Of a DNA stretch of 64,000 nucleotides, positions 1 to 8,961 are shown piece by piece. Below the pieces are notes generated by a model. The model was not told the origin of the DNA. It was given only the letters and a program-made list of their open reading frames with translations, and ran no database searches. This DNA is from Gudongella sp964575895 (GTDB taxonomy: Bacteria; Bacillota; Clostridia; Tissierellales; Tissierellaceae), in contig CAZNTE010000006.1 of the NCBI GenBank assembly GCA_964575895.1, forward strand, positions 35,078-99,077, given 5' to 3'. The translations under genes and the position numbers were made by a program. How positions within the stretch are numbered: position 1 is the stretch's first letter; each line of letters opens with the position of its first letter.

Positions 1-1
1 T

Positions 2-25
2 AAAGATGGTGAATGGGCTATATAA
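2..25 (+). CDS. possible C-terminal tail of a gene entering from the left
   Basis: A short open stretch reading KDGEWAI then TAA ends at position 25, just before a strong bidirectional terminator hairpin. Only the last codons of a plus-strand gene could be present, convergent with speE. The identity cannot be judged. Confidence 0.25.
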   Translation, partial: KDGEWAI

Positions 26-27
26 GT

Positions 28-59
28 AGATTGAGGGTTCCAATTGGAACCCTCAATCT
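28..59. terminator. bidirectional terminator, end of speDE
   Basis: A perfect 14-bp stem (AGATTGAGGGTTCC with its complement) closes on an AATT loop. It overlaps the stop of speE and would end both speDE transcripts and any convergent gene from the left edge. Confidence 0.8.
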
Positions 60-910
60 TATTCTTCAGAATTCAGTTTTTCAATTACATAAGATGGCAG
101 CGCAAAAGATCCTTGATGAAGATCTGAGTTGTAGTACTTAGTTTTCAATCCTAAGCTCTCCCAAGCTACTCTGTTGTGATCTTTAATAGGATCCAACCCC
201 TTGCTTGCAAATCCAAATAACCAGTGGCCACTGGCATATGTGGGCATGTGGAATTGATATACCTTACATACATCAAAAATAGATTTTAATTTTTTATGAG
301 CCTTCATCATTTCTTTTGCATAATTAGGAAAGTATGGACTTTCATGTTGATTAATTAGAATCCCATTCTTATTTAAAGCATCATAACAATCTGTGTAAAA
401 CTCTTTAGTAAATAATCCTTCTCCTGGACCTATTGGGTCTGTAGAATCAACTAAAATTAGATCGTAGTAATCTTTCTTTTCTTTTATAAATTTTATCCCA
501 TCCACAAAATGTGGGTTTACTCTTTCATCATCCACCTTACATGAAGTAAGTGGTAAATACTCTTTGCATAATTGTACAACTCTTTCATCTATTTCCACAA
601 AATCAATTGACTTAATACCAGGATACCTAGTCAATTCTCTGATTGTACCTCCATCTCCACCACCTATAACCAATACTTTCTCAATATTTGGATTTACAGC
701 CATTGGAACATGAGTTATCATATCATGATATATAAATTCATCCTTTTCATTCACCATCATTAAGCCGTCAAGAGTGAAAAATCTTCCAAAATCATAAGAC
801 TCAAAAAAAGCAATTCTTTGGAATGGTGTTTGTTCTGAGTAAATCTGTTCTTTAACTTTTATGGAAAATTTACAAGTTTCTGTGTTTTTCTCTGAGTACC
901 AAAGTTCCAT
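59..910 (-). CDS. speE: spermidine synthase (polyamine aminopropyltransferase)
   Basis: Transfers aminopropyl from decarboxylated S-adenosylmethionine to putrescine to give spermidine, in the cytoplasm. The 283-residue product has the short N-terminal beta domain, the SAM-fold glycine motif GGGDGG at about residues 83-88 and the family signature DSTDP at 155-159, whose aspartates bind and deprotonate the amine. The length is that of ordinary bacterial SpeE. The ATG at 910 is preferred because it sits 4-5 nt after AAGGAGGGTGA; the GTG two codons upstream lies inside that site. It follows speD by only 11 bp, so both steps of spermidine formation are co-transcribed. No putrescine-forming enzyme is seen here. 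Confidence 0.96.
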   Translation of the reverse strand: MELWYSEKNTETCKFSIKVKEQIYSEQTPFQRIAFFESYDFGRFFTLDGLMMVNEKDEFIYHDMITHVPMAVNPNIEKVLVIGGGDGGTIRELTRYPGIKSIDFVEIDERVVQLCKEYLPLTSCKVDDERVNPHFVDGIKFIKEKKDYYDLILVDSTDPIGPGEGLFTKEFYTDCYDALNKNGILINQHESPYFPNYAKEMMKAHKKLKSIFDVCKVYQFHMPTYASGHWLFGFASKGLDPIKDHNRVAWESLGLKTKYYNSDLHQGSFALPSYVIEKLNSEE

Positions 911-921
911 AGTCACCCTCC

Positions 922-1716
922 TTAATAGTTTCTACCATAATAAATTTCGTGCATCTCTTGGTTTAATTTATCAATAATTTCCTTCTTTTGTCTCCCCGTT
1001 AAATCTTCTTCTTTAAGTTCAAATAAATAGTTATCCAAAACTAATTCTTTTAATATCATTTTAGTATGGAAAATATTTTCTTGATAAACATTAACATCAA
1101 TTGAATTATACATATCTAAATTCTTTTTTGATATATAATCCTGTATTGAATTTATATGGTGATCCTTAAAGTGCTTAGTGCCATCAATATCTCTAGTAAA
1201 TCCTCTAACTCTATAGTCACAAATTACAATATCAGAATCGAAATTCTCGAATAGATAATCCAATGCTTTCAATGGTGAAATCTCTCCACATGTGGATACA
1301 TCTAAATCTACTCTAAATGTCATAATTCCTTTGTCAGGATGATATTCTGGATATGTATGAACACTTATATGGCTCTTATCCAAATGACCAATAACATTCC
1401 TAGGACTAGCTATAATATCCCCCTTGTTGCATGAAGGATCAACATTAACATCGGGTAATGCTTCCTCAGTTATGAGGAGGTTAACGCTTGCTCCTTGAGG
1501 AACATAGTCCTGCTTAGCAATATTTAATAAATTTGCACCAATTATATTAGTTACTTCAACTAATATTTCAGTTAATCTTGTTGAATTATACTGTTCATCG
1601 ATATATTCAATATATTTTTCCTTATCCTCCGGTGTTACAGCATAACATACATCGTAAATATTAAAGCTTAATGTTTTAGTCAGATTGTTAAACCCATATA
1701 ATTTTAATTTTTCCAT
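922..1716 (-). CDS. speD: S-adenosylmethionine decarboxylase proenzyme, long (E. coli-like) form
   Basis: Supplies decarboxylated SAM for SpeE. The 264-residue length equals the E. coli class rather than the ~120-residue Bacillus class. The self-cleavage site is visible as K114-S115 in KSHISVHTYPE; Ser115 would become the pyruvoyl group, and the SxCGE segment near residue 141-144 carries the proton-donor cysteine. The ATG follows GAAAGGGATGGAAA with normal spacing. It is the first gene of a speD-speE operon. Having the E. coli-type enzyme in a clostridial genome is common enough not to imply recent transfer. Confidence 0.95.
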   Translation of the reverse strand: MEKLKLYGFNNLTKTLSFNIYDVCYAVTPEDKEKYIEYIDEQYNSTRLTEILVEVTNIIGANLLNIAKQDYVPQGASVNLLITEEALPDVNVDPSCNKGDIIASPRNVIGHLDKSHISVHTYPEYHPDKGIMTFRVDLDVSTCGEISPLKALDYLFENFDSDIVICDYRVRGFTRDIDGTKHFKDHHINSIQDYISKKNLDMYNSIDVNVYQENIFHTKMILKELVLDNYLFELKEEDLTGRQKKEIIDKLNQEMHEIYYGRNY

Positions 1717-1792
1717 TTTCCATCCCTTTCATTCTATATTAAAATCGATTATATTTTATATCATATAGATGATTCTTGCAACAAAAACCCCA

Positions 1793-1823
1793 AATAAAAA
1801 ACAAGAGCTAATAACAGCCCTTG
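1793..1823 (-). terminator. rho-independent terminator of the secreted protein gene
   Basis: On the minus strand CAAGGGCT and AGCTCTTG pair (one G-U) around a 6-nt loop and are followed by TTTTTTATTT, 16-45 bp downstream of the stop at 1839. Confidence 0.75.
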
Positions 1824-1838
1824 CCTTTTAACATGTTC

Positions 1839-2339
1839 TTAGTTGGATGCTGCTCTTCTCATTTGTCCCATTCCTCTAGCTTGACCATTTCCACCTAGCC
1901 TTTGTTGTGTTCCTTCTCCTTCACCATCTTGAGCCCTTAATCCGTTTCCTTGACCATTACCAGCTTTTAGTCCAAACAATCCACTGTTTTTTAACATTTC
2001 AGTTTTAGTTCCATCACAATTTTCAAATGCTAGAAGAATTTCTTCTGCTTGTTCCTCTGTTAATTTTCCTTCTTCTACTAATTGTGCAATCATTACTTCC
2101 TTACCAGCAAGTGCCAACTCTTTGAATTCATCATAAAAATCATACTCTTCTGATTTAGCTAGTTCTCCAAAAGTAAGACCTCTTTCAACTTTTATTGCAT
2201 ATGCCTCTTCTTCTGTCATACCATCTCCACTAAGTCTAGCAAATATTGATGCTGGTCCCCAGCTTGCATCTGCAAAAGCAACACTCATTGTTCCAAGAAT
2301 CATTACTGCCACTACCATTACAACTAAAGTTTTTTTCAT
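1839..2339 (-). CDS. small secreted protein, DUF2680/YckD-like, Gly/Gln-rich tail
   Basis: The 166-residue product starts with a clear Sec signal peptide (MKKTLVVMVVAVMILG, then AFA as a likely cleavage site at about residue 23). The central part (40-110) is acidic and helical with TEEEA and LTEEQAEEIL segments typical of the YckD/DUF2680 exported proteins. The last 45 residues are low-complexity, rich in Gly, Gln and Arg (GNGQGNG, QARGMGQM). No catalytic motif is visible. It is a single-gene transcript with a good GGAGAGGGA site and its own terminator. The family assignment is by general resemblance; its function is unknown. Confidence 0.75.
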   Translation of the reverse strand: MKKTLVVMVVAVMILGTMSVAFADASWGPASIFARLSGDGMTEEEAYAIKVERGLTFGELAKSEEYDFYDEFKELALAGKEVMIAQLVEEGKLTEEQAEEILLAFENCDGTKTEMLKNSGLFGLKAGNGQGNGLRAQDGEGEGTQQRLGGNGQARGMGQMRRAASN

Positions 2340-2440
2340 TTTAATCCCTCTCCTTTATTTCATTATTTCCTTCTATGTTTTAAGTATAGAATTAAAATGT
2401 GAAACAAATATGAAGATTAATATTTTTTTAAAAATAAGAG

Positions 2441-2449
2441 TGATATAAT
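2441..2449 (+). promoter_or_regulatory. extended -10 promoter of the 77-residue membrane protein
   Basis: TGATATAAT is an extended -10 hexamer without a recognisable -35, about 26 bp before the ATG at 2475. The same TGATATAAT or TGGTATAAT form precedes plsY, pepF and panE in this window. Confidence 0.5.
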
Positions 2450-2474
2450 TATTATAGAATTTGGAGGTGTTAAT

Positions 2475-2708
2475 ATGCTTAGAACTACATATCGTATTAT
2501 ATATGCTCTAACAACTGGATTTCTTTCATTTTGGATAGCTTCTCCTATTATAAATGATGGTTTCAGCATTTCATTAATCGATGACCTAGCTATTGGTTTT
2601 GTATGGGCCCTTGGTATCTATTTAATGTTTAAGAATAAGAGCGGCCAGCTTGGATTATTTTTAGCATCAGCACCTATACTATTTATATTAATATATGCTC
2701 TCCTATAA
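2475..2708 (+). CDS. small membrane protein of unknown function
   Basis: The 77-residue product has three predicted hydrophobic segments (about 5-22, 32-51 and 57-76) joined by very short loops, and no conserved catalytic or ligand motif that I recognise. The start is well supported by GGAGGTG at 5-6 nt spacing and by an extended -10 promoter. It lies alone between a divergent secreted protein gene and a convergent ECF gene, with a strong bidirectional terminator directly after it. It is probably a real small gene, but nothing in the context says what it does. Confidence 0.7.
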   Translation: MLRTTYRIIYALTTGFLSFWIASPIINDGFSISLIDDLAIGFVWALGIYLMFKNKSGQLGLFLASAPILFILIYALL

Positions 2709-2744
2709 AAATAAAGTGAAGAATCTCATCTTCACTTTATTTTT
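2707..2744. terminator. bidirectional terminator
   Basis: A 16-bp stem (AAAAATAAAGTGAAGA and complement) with a 6-nt loop and A/T flanks serves both the plus-strand small gene and the convergent ECF gene. Confidence 0.85.
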
Positions 2745-3229
2745 AAAATAGCTATTCTATTCTTTAATAATGCATGCAATATTACTGCCACCACAGCTCC
2801 AAATGATCCTTGACCAATGTTGGCTGGTAAATTAACCAGTGCTGCTCCAGCCCCATACATAAATATCTCAGCTGAATAATATCCTAAGGCCATCACGACT
2901 CCACCTATTAAAGTAGGTATAATTGGGTACTTCCTACCCCATGTGGTTTCAAGTAACCATCCAGCAACAAACCCTTCAATCCCTTTTGCAACAAAAGTTA
3001 TGGGTGCATAGAATCCCCATCCAAGAAGAATATCTGCTAGGGCTGAACCCATACCACCAACTAAAAAAGCCGCTTTCTTTCCTAAGATCAAAGCTGTTAA
3101 GAATATTACCATATCCCCTAGATTTAAATATCCAGCACTTGCTGGTAAAGGAATTTGTATAACCATAGTCATTATTACAGTTAAGGCCATCAACACTCCA
3201 TAAAGTGCTATCTTATGGGAACCTTTCAC
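2732..3229 (-). CDS. ECF transporter S component (vitamin-type substrate-binding subunit)
   Basis: Membrane substrate-capture subunit of an energy-coupling-factor transporter. The 165-residue protein has about six membrane segments, the GYLNLGDMVIFLTALILG segment and a GGMGSALADILLG stretch typical of the HmpT/PanT/riboflavin-type S proteins. These share a common energising module (EcfAA'T), which is not encoded here, so this is a solitary group II S subunit. The start is set at GTG 3229, four bases after GAGGTGAT; a longer frame begins in that site. I see no TPP, FMN or other riboswitch in the 150 bp upstream, so the substrate (hydroxymethylpyrimidine, pantothenate or another vitamin) cannot be fixed. 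Confidence 0.85.
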   Translation of the reverse strand: MKGSHKIALYGVLMALTVIMTMVIQIPLPASAGYLNLGDMVIFLTALILGKKAAFLVGGMGSALADILLGWGFYAPITFVAKGIEGFVAGWLLETTWGRKYPIIPTLIGGVVMALGYYSAEIFMYGAGAALVNLPANIGQGSFGAVVAVILHALLKNRIAILKIK

Positions 3230-3387
3230 TACAATCACCTCTTTTATTGTATCGTTACAGTTTTAATTTAATATATACTGTATCTATTAATAGGATAACA
3301 CCTGATAGAGTTTTATTCAACTAAAATCTAATATATTGTTTGTTTTTTCTAGAGAGTGTATAATCAAGTATTGTAGGGGTGAGTCTT

Positions 3388-4251
3388 ATGTCAAATCAAA
3401 TTAAAGGTATAATATTAGTTTTATTATCCGCTCTTGCTTTTAGTTTTATGCCCATATTCATAGTTTATGCTTATAATGACGGTGCTGATACTTCCACTGT
3501 TTTATTGGTGCGATTTATTTCTTCAACAGTTATGTTTTTTACATATTTAAAGTTTAAAAAAATATCAATGAAAATCACAAAAAAAGCAGTGGTATCTTTC
3601 ATCTTATTGGGAGTGTTAGGTTACACCCTTCAGTCTAGATTCTATTTTTCGGCACTACATTTTGTATCACCAGCAATGGCGACTATGTTTTTGTATACAT
3701 ATCCTATAATAGTTGGAATCCTATCTTATATTATCGATAGAGAAAAACCAACCTTAAAACTTGTAATGGCAACTGGTATTTCCATACTAGGATTAATCTT
3801 AATATTAGGGTCATCCTTGGGTAAGGTTAATATATTAGGTATTCTTTATGCATCAGGAGCATCTATGGTTTATTCAATATACATTGTTTATAGCAATAGA
3901 GTAATCAAAAAGACCCCAGCAATAGTATCCAGTGCCTATATAGCATTGTTTTCTTCAGTTGGAACACTTTTTATGGGGCTTGCTACTGGTGGATTTAACT
4001 TCAGTCTTGGTATTATATCATGGTTATCAATATTAGGCATAGCTCTGTTTTCTACAGTTATTGCAATGGCAACATTCTTTCAAGGTATGGAGTATATTGG
4101 TCCAACAAAAACCTCCATTATTAGTTTAATGGAGGCTGTTTTCACAATAATACTATCATTTGTCCTTTTAAGAGAAGGTCTATCCTTAATCCAACTCCTA
4201 GGTGGTTTAGGTGTACTCATAGGAGCATATTTGGTTGCAAAATCTAGTTAA
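3388..4251 (+). CDS. DMT-superfamily transporter (two EamA domains)
   Basis: The 287-residue protein has ten predicted membrane helices arranged as two EamA repeats, with the typical GVLGYTLQSRFYFSALHF and GLILILGSSLG segments ending the first and second helical pairs. Proteins of this type usually export amino acids or other metabolites, but the substrate is unknown. ATG 3388 is chosen because AGGGGTGAG lies 6 nt upstream; a GTG at 3379 is inside that site. Its stop overlaps the convergent corA stop by 4 bp, with no intervening terminator. Confidence 0.88.
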   Translation: MSNQIKGIILVLLSALAFSFMPIFIVYAYNDGADTSTVLLVRFISSTVMFFTYLKFKKISMKITKKAVVSFILLGVLGYTLQSRFYFSALHFVSPAMATMFLYTYPIIVGILSYIIDREKPTLKLVMATGISILGLILILGSSLGKVNILGILYASGASMVYSIYIVYSNRVIKKTPAIVSSAYIALFSSVGTLFMGLATGGFNFSLGIISWLSILGIALFSTVIAMATFFQGMEYIGPTKTSIISLMEAVFTIILSFVLLREGLSLIQLLGGLGVLIGAYLVAKSS

Positions 4252-5297
4252 AGCCATCCTTTTCCTTTTAGGAACCTTAACATTACAACTGTAATTAGAA
4301 TAGATATACCCCAGAATCCAAAATATCCAAACCTCCAGTCTAACTCGGGAAAAAATTTGAAATTCATTCCATATACCCCTGCTAAAAAAGTTAGGGGTAT
4401 AAATATTGCCGAGAAAATTGTAAGTATTTTCATTACTTCATTTGTCTTAGATCCAATACTGGATAGGTAGGTGTCAAGCATGCCTGAACATATTTCTCTA
4501 TAGGTCTCAACAATATCTATCATTTGAATAATATGATCATAAATGTCTTTTAAGTATCTTATGGTTTGCTGATCAATTAACTGACTTTCACCTCTTGAAA
4601 GAGTGCTTGTCAAATTCCTCATTGGCCATAGTATATTTCTTAAATAAACTAATTCTCTTTTAAGATGGTATATTTTATTAAGTATCTCCTTGCTGGGTTT
4701 TTCTAACAACTCATCCTCAACCCTATCAATTTCTGATCCCAGCTCCTCCAAAACAAGGAAGTAATTATCTACAATAGAATCCAACAATGCGTAGAATAAA
4801 TCATCAGCTCCGCTTGCCCTTAATAGCTTTCCTTCTTCCAGTCTATTATGTATGTGATAAAAACTGTCCGTATCGTACTCTTGAAATGTAATCACACTAT
4901 TGGAGTATAGTAGTATACAAATATGTTCACTATCCAAATACCCATCTTCGCCTTTAAAGATATTCTTTGTGATTACGAATAAATTGCTGTCAAAATCTTC
5001 AAGCTTAGGGCTTTGGGAAGTATTTAAAATATCCTCTTGTGCCAGAGGATGTATATTCAGTTCCTTGCTTAATTCCCTTATAACTTCTACCTTTGATAGC
5101 CCTATAACATCTAGCCATTTTATTCCCATCTTAGAATCGCCTAAAAATTCCTCTATGCTCCCAATTTTTACTCGTGATAATTGATCGGAATTATATGTGG
5201 TTAAAATCAAGGTTTGCCCATCTGCATCTCCTGTGTATATTAAACTACCTGGAGGTTTGTTTGCTGTTTTAGATATATTCTTAACTTCCCTGGTCAC
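4248..5297 (-). CDS. corA: CorA-family magnesium/divalent cation channel
   Basis: Pentameric inner-membrane channel for Mg2+ (or Co2+/Ni2+). The 349-residue form has a soluble alpha/beta N-terminal domain with a long helical stalk and two C-terminal membrane helices; the first ends in the diagnostic YGMNF motif (Gly-Met-Asn at about 310-312). The periplasmic loop carries acidic and aromatic residues (PELDWRFGY). The start is placed at GTG 5297, because GGAGATGAT lies 4 nt upstream, while the TTG and ATG further up fall inside that site. It is monocistronic and lies downstream of the MATE gene, from which a terminator separates it. Confidence 0.93.
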   Translation of the reverse strand: MTREVKNISKTANKPPGSLIYTGDADGQTLILTTYNSDQLSRVKIGSIEEFLGDSKMGIKWLDVIGLSKVEVIRELSKELNIHPLAQEDILNTSQSPKLEDFDSNLFVITKNIFKGEDGYLDSEHICILLYSNSVITFQEYDTDSFYHIHNRLEEGKLLRASGADDLFYALLDSIVDNYFLVLEELGSEIDRVEDELLEKPSKEILNKIYHLKRELVYLRNILWPMRNLTSTLSRGESQLIDQQTIRYLKDIYDHIIQMIDIVETYREICSGMLDTYLSSIGSKTNEVMKILTIFSAIFIPLTFLAGVYGMNFKFFPELDWRFGYFGFWGISILITVVMLRFLKGKGWL

Positions 5298-5310
5298 AAT
5301 AATCATCTCC

Positions 5311-5345
5311 AAAAAAATAAAAGGTAGATGTAAAATCCATCTACC
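5311..5345 (-). terminator. terminator of the MATE gene
   Basis: On the minus strand GGTAGATG and CATCTACC form an 8-bp stem with a 7-nt loop followed by TTTTATTTTTTT, between the MATE stop and the corA start. Confidence 0.85.
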
Positions 5346-5371
5346 ATAATATACCCAAAATCATACTAATC

Positions 5372-6757
5372 TTAACGAAGAGCCAATCCCTTTGTGGCTG
5401 TATCCCTTTTTTCTTTTGCTATAGCGATATTAATCTCCATGCCTTCATTTCTGATAAGCATATATGAGGCTAAACTAGATAATATATCAGATATTGGATA
5501 AGAAAGCCACACTCCATTTGCCCCCATTCCAAACCCTTTAACTAAAAGTATTGAAACTGGAATCATTAATATTAATTGCCTTAATACTGCTATCATTATT
5601 GATGACTTAGCTTTTCCTCTAGCTTGAAAATAGAATATTGAAACATAGTAAACGCTTATAACTGGGAAGAGAGCTATCATGATTCTAAATGCTCTGGTTG
5701 CTTCTACTATAATACTATTATCTTGAATAAATATACCTATTAAATAAGGTGCAAATATCATCATAAAGATCCATAATCCTGAGGTTAGTATAATTGAATA
5801 TACAATTGTCTTCTTCATTAGTTTCTTAAGTCTTATAAAGTTTCCAGCACCAATATTATATGCTGCTATTGGTTGCATAGCTGATGCAATTCCGAATATG
5901 GTTATAAATAAGAACATATACAGTTTTGAAACCACACCAAGTACAACAATTCCTTGATCTCCTGCAGAGTTAGCTAGTAAACTACTTAAAACCCCCATTA
6001 ATATTCCATCTTCTGCCTCAATGATAAAAGCTGATACTCCAACTATTAGTATTGGCATAATCAAGGATTTCTTAATTTTCAGTCCTATTGAAATGTCATA
6101 GGTTTTTCTTATTTGTGAGTATTTATAGAATGCATATCCAAACCCTATCATTTGAGAAGCGGCTGTTGCAATTGCTGCCCCTTGTATACCCATTCCCATA
6201 TTTTGTACAAATATTATATCTAGTATTAGATTTACAATTGCTCCTATACTTGTACTAATTATTGAAATTTTAGTATTTCCCAGCGCTATCAAGGTATGAG
6301 ATATAAAGACTGTAATGCTTAAAAATACTGTACCAAATATAATTGTACCTAAGTACGTAGATGCCATTGCACTTATAGCTTCACCTGCACCCATTATTGT
6401 TACAATATTATCTCTGAACAAAAATACTCCCAATGCTACAGGTAACATTACTGCTAAAACCATAGTAAATCCACTTTGAAGTATTTCCTTAGCAGATTTA
6501 ATATTATCATTACCTATACTTCTAGAAAAAGCTGTTGCTGTGCCTACTGCTATCATTATAGTTATTGCTGTTAATATTCTTTGTAAAGGGAAAACCACTG
6601 TCAGTGCCCCAATTCCTTCTCCTCCAACAAATCTACCTACATAAAATGTATCAACCATACTATATAACTCCCCAACTAGCATAGATAGAATAACTGGAAT
6701 TGAAAATTTGAACAGGAGTGAACTGATCTTAGCTTCTCCAAATTGTTTGCTGCTCAT
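5372..6757 (-). CDS. MATE family efflux transporter
   Basis: Probable Na+ or H+ coupled drug/metabolite exporter. The 461-residue protein has twelve predicted membrane helices in two MatE halves, beginning with the usual LLFKFSIPVILSMLVGELYS and VDTFYVGRFVG segments. Length and layout fit the DinF/NorM-type bacterial branch. ATG 6757 follows GGAGG with 7-nt spacing. The gene stands alone, with its own terminator. The substrate is unknown. The preceding AraC-type regulator gene on the same strand is about 145 bp upstream and could control it, but no site shows this. Confidence 0.93.
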   Translation of the reverse strand: MSSKQFGEAKISSLLFKFSIPVILSMLVGELYSMVDTFYVGRFVGGEGIGALTVVFPLQRILTAITIMIAVGTATAFSRSIGNDNIKSAKEILQSGFTMVLAVMLPVALGVFLFRDNIVTIMGAGEAISAMASTYLGTIIFGTVFLSITVFISHTLIALGNTKISIISTSIGAIVNLILDIIFVQNMGMGIQGAAIATAASQMIGFGYAFYKYSQIRKTYDISIGLKIKKSLIMPILIVGVSAFIIEAEDGILMGVLSSLLANSAGDQGIVVLGVVSKLYMFLFITIFGIASAMQPIAAYNIGAGNFIRLKKLMKKTIVYSIILTSGLWIFMMIFAPYLIGIFIQDNSIIVEATRAFRIMIALFPVISVYYVSIFYFQARGKAKSSIMIAVLRQLILMIPVSILLVKGFGMGANGVWLSYPISDILSSLASYMLIRNEGMEINIAIAKEKRDTATKGLALR

Positions 6758-6903
6758 AATAAAACCTCCATTTGATATATTAATTCTATCATGATGGAGG
6801 AAATAAGCTATCCACTGACTTAGGGACTATTTTGGATTAAATTGGGGAATGCTAAAATATTAAATTTTTCCTAAACCTTAAAATAGTACATTTTTTTCTT
6901 GAT

Positions 6904-8868
6904 TTAGTCCATGTTTAGTGTATATAAAACACATCCATTTGGTTTAATCGTTGTGAGAATGTTAAATACACTGGATTTCTTCCCAAAGTAAAAGCTAACA
7001 TTCGGGTGGACATAATTATCTAAAAGTGTCCAATTTTCAATTGTCAATCTTTCTGGTTTCCCTAAAAAATTCCACTTATCATAGACTGATCCATAACTCT
7101 TGTTTAAATCATATTTTGTTATCTGAAAATCTGATGTCATATTGTATAGGTTTAGAGAAAACTTCTTATCTTTGTTTTTATCCATCAATTCTGCATCATA
7201 CATTATTTCTTCAGTTAAGCCCGGAGGATTATATAACAATATTTGATAACCTTTTTCAGATTTTGTAACTATATATCCTTCACCTTTATAAATAACATCC
7301 TCTCCTAAAAGGGATAGGAATTTATATGCATAAAATGATGGCTTATTCAAGTAATTAGCAGTAAACATACCCATTCCACCGAAGAAACTTTCATTATCCA
7401 AAACAGTATCCTTTGAAATTTCATCAATCATGTTTAGTATTAGTCTTCTATTTTGACTTACATAGCTATCTATTATATATGGTGCCATGGATATAGTATC
7501 ATGTATTGGATGAATGTTGTTTTTAGGAGTTTCTGGTTTTAGATCCTCAATGGGGTAATTTAACCAATCTTCAATATTGTTATACTCGTTGGAGAATGTA
7601 TTTATAAAATCATCTAATATATAATCATCTGTTCTACCTTTAATTAAAATTGGAAACAATTTTAAGTCATCTAAAAATTCTAAAATATTTTCAACTCGTG
7701 TCCAGTTAATAAACCTTCTGTTCTTTCCCTTATATATGTCCATATCATCAGAAAAAAGCTTGTTAACCACGCAATATTTAAATCCAATTTCCTGTTGGAT
7801 TTCCTTTAGTACCTTTCTGTTTTCAGCCTCAAGTAACAAAGATATATCTCCAAGATTTATTAGGTCTGGTTTAATAAATTCTTCAATAGGTTCTTTCTTT
7901 AGATCAATGTCCAATTTGTAAATTCTATTGTCATAGTTGAATCTTTCGTAATCTAGTAAATACTCCTTAAGATACTCTAGAGATTCCTTAATATCAAAAA
8001 ACTTAATATTTTTTTGCTTTTCCAGCTCCTTTTCACTAACCTTATTCTTCTTTCTATATTGGATTGGTGTGGAGTTATAGTGTATTTTAAAATGCTTATT
8101 ATAGTACCTTACATGGGAGAACCCAACTTCATCTGATATTTCTCCAATAGATTTGTCAGTGTCTAGTAAAAGTTTTGTCGACTCTTCAACTCTTATTTGA
8201 TTCAAATACTCGTTAAATCCATGCCCAAATACATCTTTAATCTTATATGATAAGTACTGCGAGCTTAAAAATTCCTGTTTAGCAATATCCTGTAGACTGA
8301 CCTTATTCATATAATTATTACTTAGATACTTCATGATTCTATGGTATCTTTCAAGTTGGATTTCATCTTCCTTTAGACTGTCCTCATCATAGAATAAATA
8401 GTGAAAATTATTTAGTAAATGATACATCATTTCCAACAATTTTTCTTCAATTTGATCCTCATAATCATCTAGCTTGGAAACAGCTTCATAAAGAAGAACA
8501 GCTATATATTCCCTTAGCTGGTAGTATTTCTCTTCTTCCTGAATATTATCCTTAGAAGAGTTTGTGTAATAAAAAGTATCTTCTGCATCGTCATAGTACA
8601 TCTGAAAGAAATGTGGATCAATTTGTACTATTAAAACCAAGTTATCCTCATCCTTTGATTGCAAACTATATACCTCATTAGGATTAATAATCTCTAATTC
8701 TCTTTCATAGAGATTATATGTTTCAGCTTCAACGCCAATGGAAATTTTACCCTTTAGAACGAATAATATCTCTAATGCATCCTTCCAATGATAAGGATAG
8801 TTCTTAATTGATGCCAGTTTTAAGTTGATAGGTAAATCTTTAATAAATTCAACATACTCTTTTCTCAT
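6904..8868 (-). CDS. AraC-family regulator with degenerate GH39-like C-terminal domain
   Basis: The 654-residue protein combines a cupin-like N-terminal sensing region (about 20-100), an AraC double helix-turn-helix (about 175-275, with the LQDIAKQEFLSSQYLSYKIKD and IGEISDEVGF helices) and a 330-residue C-terminal region. That region keeps the GH39 beta-xylosidase end (GGMGMFTANYLNKPSFYAYKFL, then beta-sandwich strands), but the expected WNEP acid/base segment and the second catalytic glutamate are not recognisable and the barrel is shortened. I infer a ligand-sensing pseudo-enzyme domain. ATG 8868 is preferred because AAGGAG lies 6 nt upstream; the longest frame would start within the terminator of the upstream gene. 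Confidence 0.85.
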   Translation of the reverse strand: MRKEYVEFIKDLPINLKLASIKNYPYHWKDALEILFVLKGKISIGVEAETYNLYERELEIINPNEVYSLQSKDEDNLVLIVQIDPHFFQMYYDDAEDTFYYTNSSKDNIQEEEKYYQLREYIAVLLYEAVSKLDDYEDQIEEKLLEMMYHLLNNFHYLFYDEDSLKEDEIQLERYHRIMKYLSNNYMNKVSLQDIAKQEFLSSQYLSYKIKDVFGHGFNEYLNQIRVEESTKLLLDTDKSIGEISDEVGFSHVRYYNKHFKIHYNSTPIQYRKKNKVSEKELEKQKNIKFFDIKESLEYLKEYLLDYERFNYDNRIYKLDIDLKKEPIEEFIKPDLINLGDISLLLEAENRKVLKEIQQEIGFKYCVVNKLFSDDMDIYKGKNRRFINWTRVENILEFLDDLKLFPILIKGRTDDYILDDFINTFSNEYNNIEDWLNYPIEDLKPETPKNNIHPIHDTISMAPYIIDSYVSQNRRLILNMIDEISKDTVLDNESFFGGMGMFTANYLNKPSFYAYKFLSLLGEDVIYKGEGYIVTKSEKGYQILLYNPPGLTEEIMYDAELMDKNKDKKFSLNLYNMTSDFQITKYDLNKSYGSVYDKWNFLGKPERLTIENWTLLDNYVHPNVSFYFGKKSSVFNILTTIKPNGCVLYTLNMD

Positions 8869-8922
8869 AGCCTGCTCCTTATCTTGCTCTTCTATAATAC
8901 TACTATTATTACCCATTTTACC

Positions 8923-8955
8923 AAAAAACTCCCCATAGAATAAACTAATAGGGAG
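8923..8955 (-). terminator. terminator between the DMT gene and the AraC-type gene
   Basis: On the minus strand CTCCCTAT pairs with ATGGGGAG (one G-U) and is followed by TTTTTTGG. It lies just past the DMT stop and argues that the AraC-type gene has its own promoter. Confidence 0.7.
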
Positions 8956-8961
8956 CAAATA

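Noticed and set aside
3230..3387. Riboswitch upstream of the ECF S component
   Set aside because: The region is AT-rich without the conserved cores of TPP, FMN or other vitamin riboswitches that I can recognise.
4248..4251. Overlap of the DMT and corA stops as a sign of error
   Set aside because: A 4-bp convergent overlap of stop codons is common; both proteins are full length.
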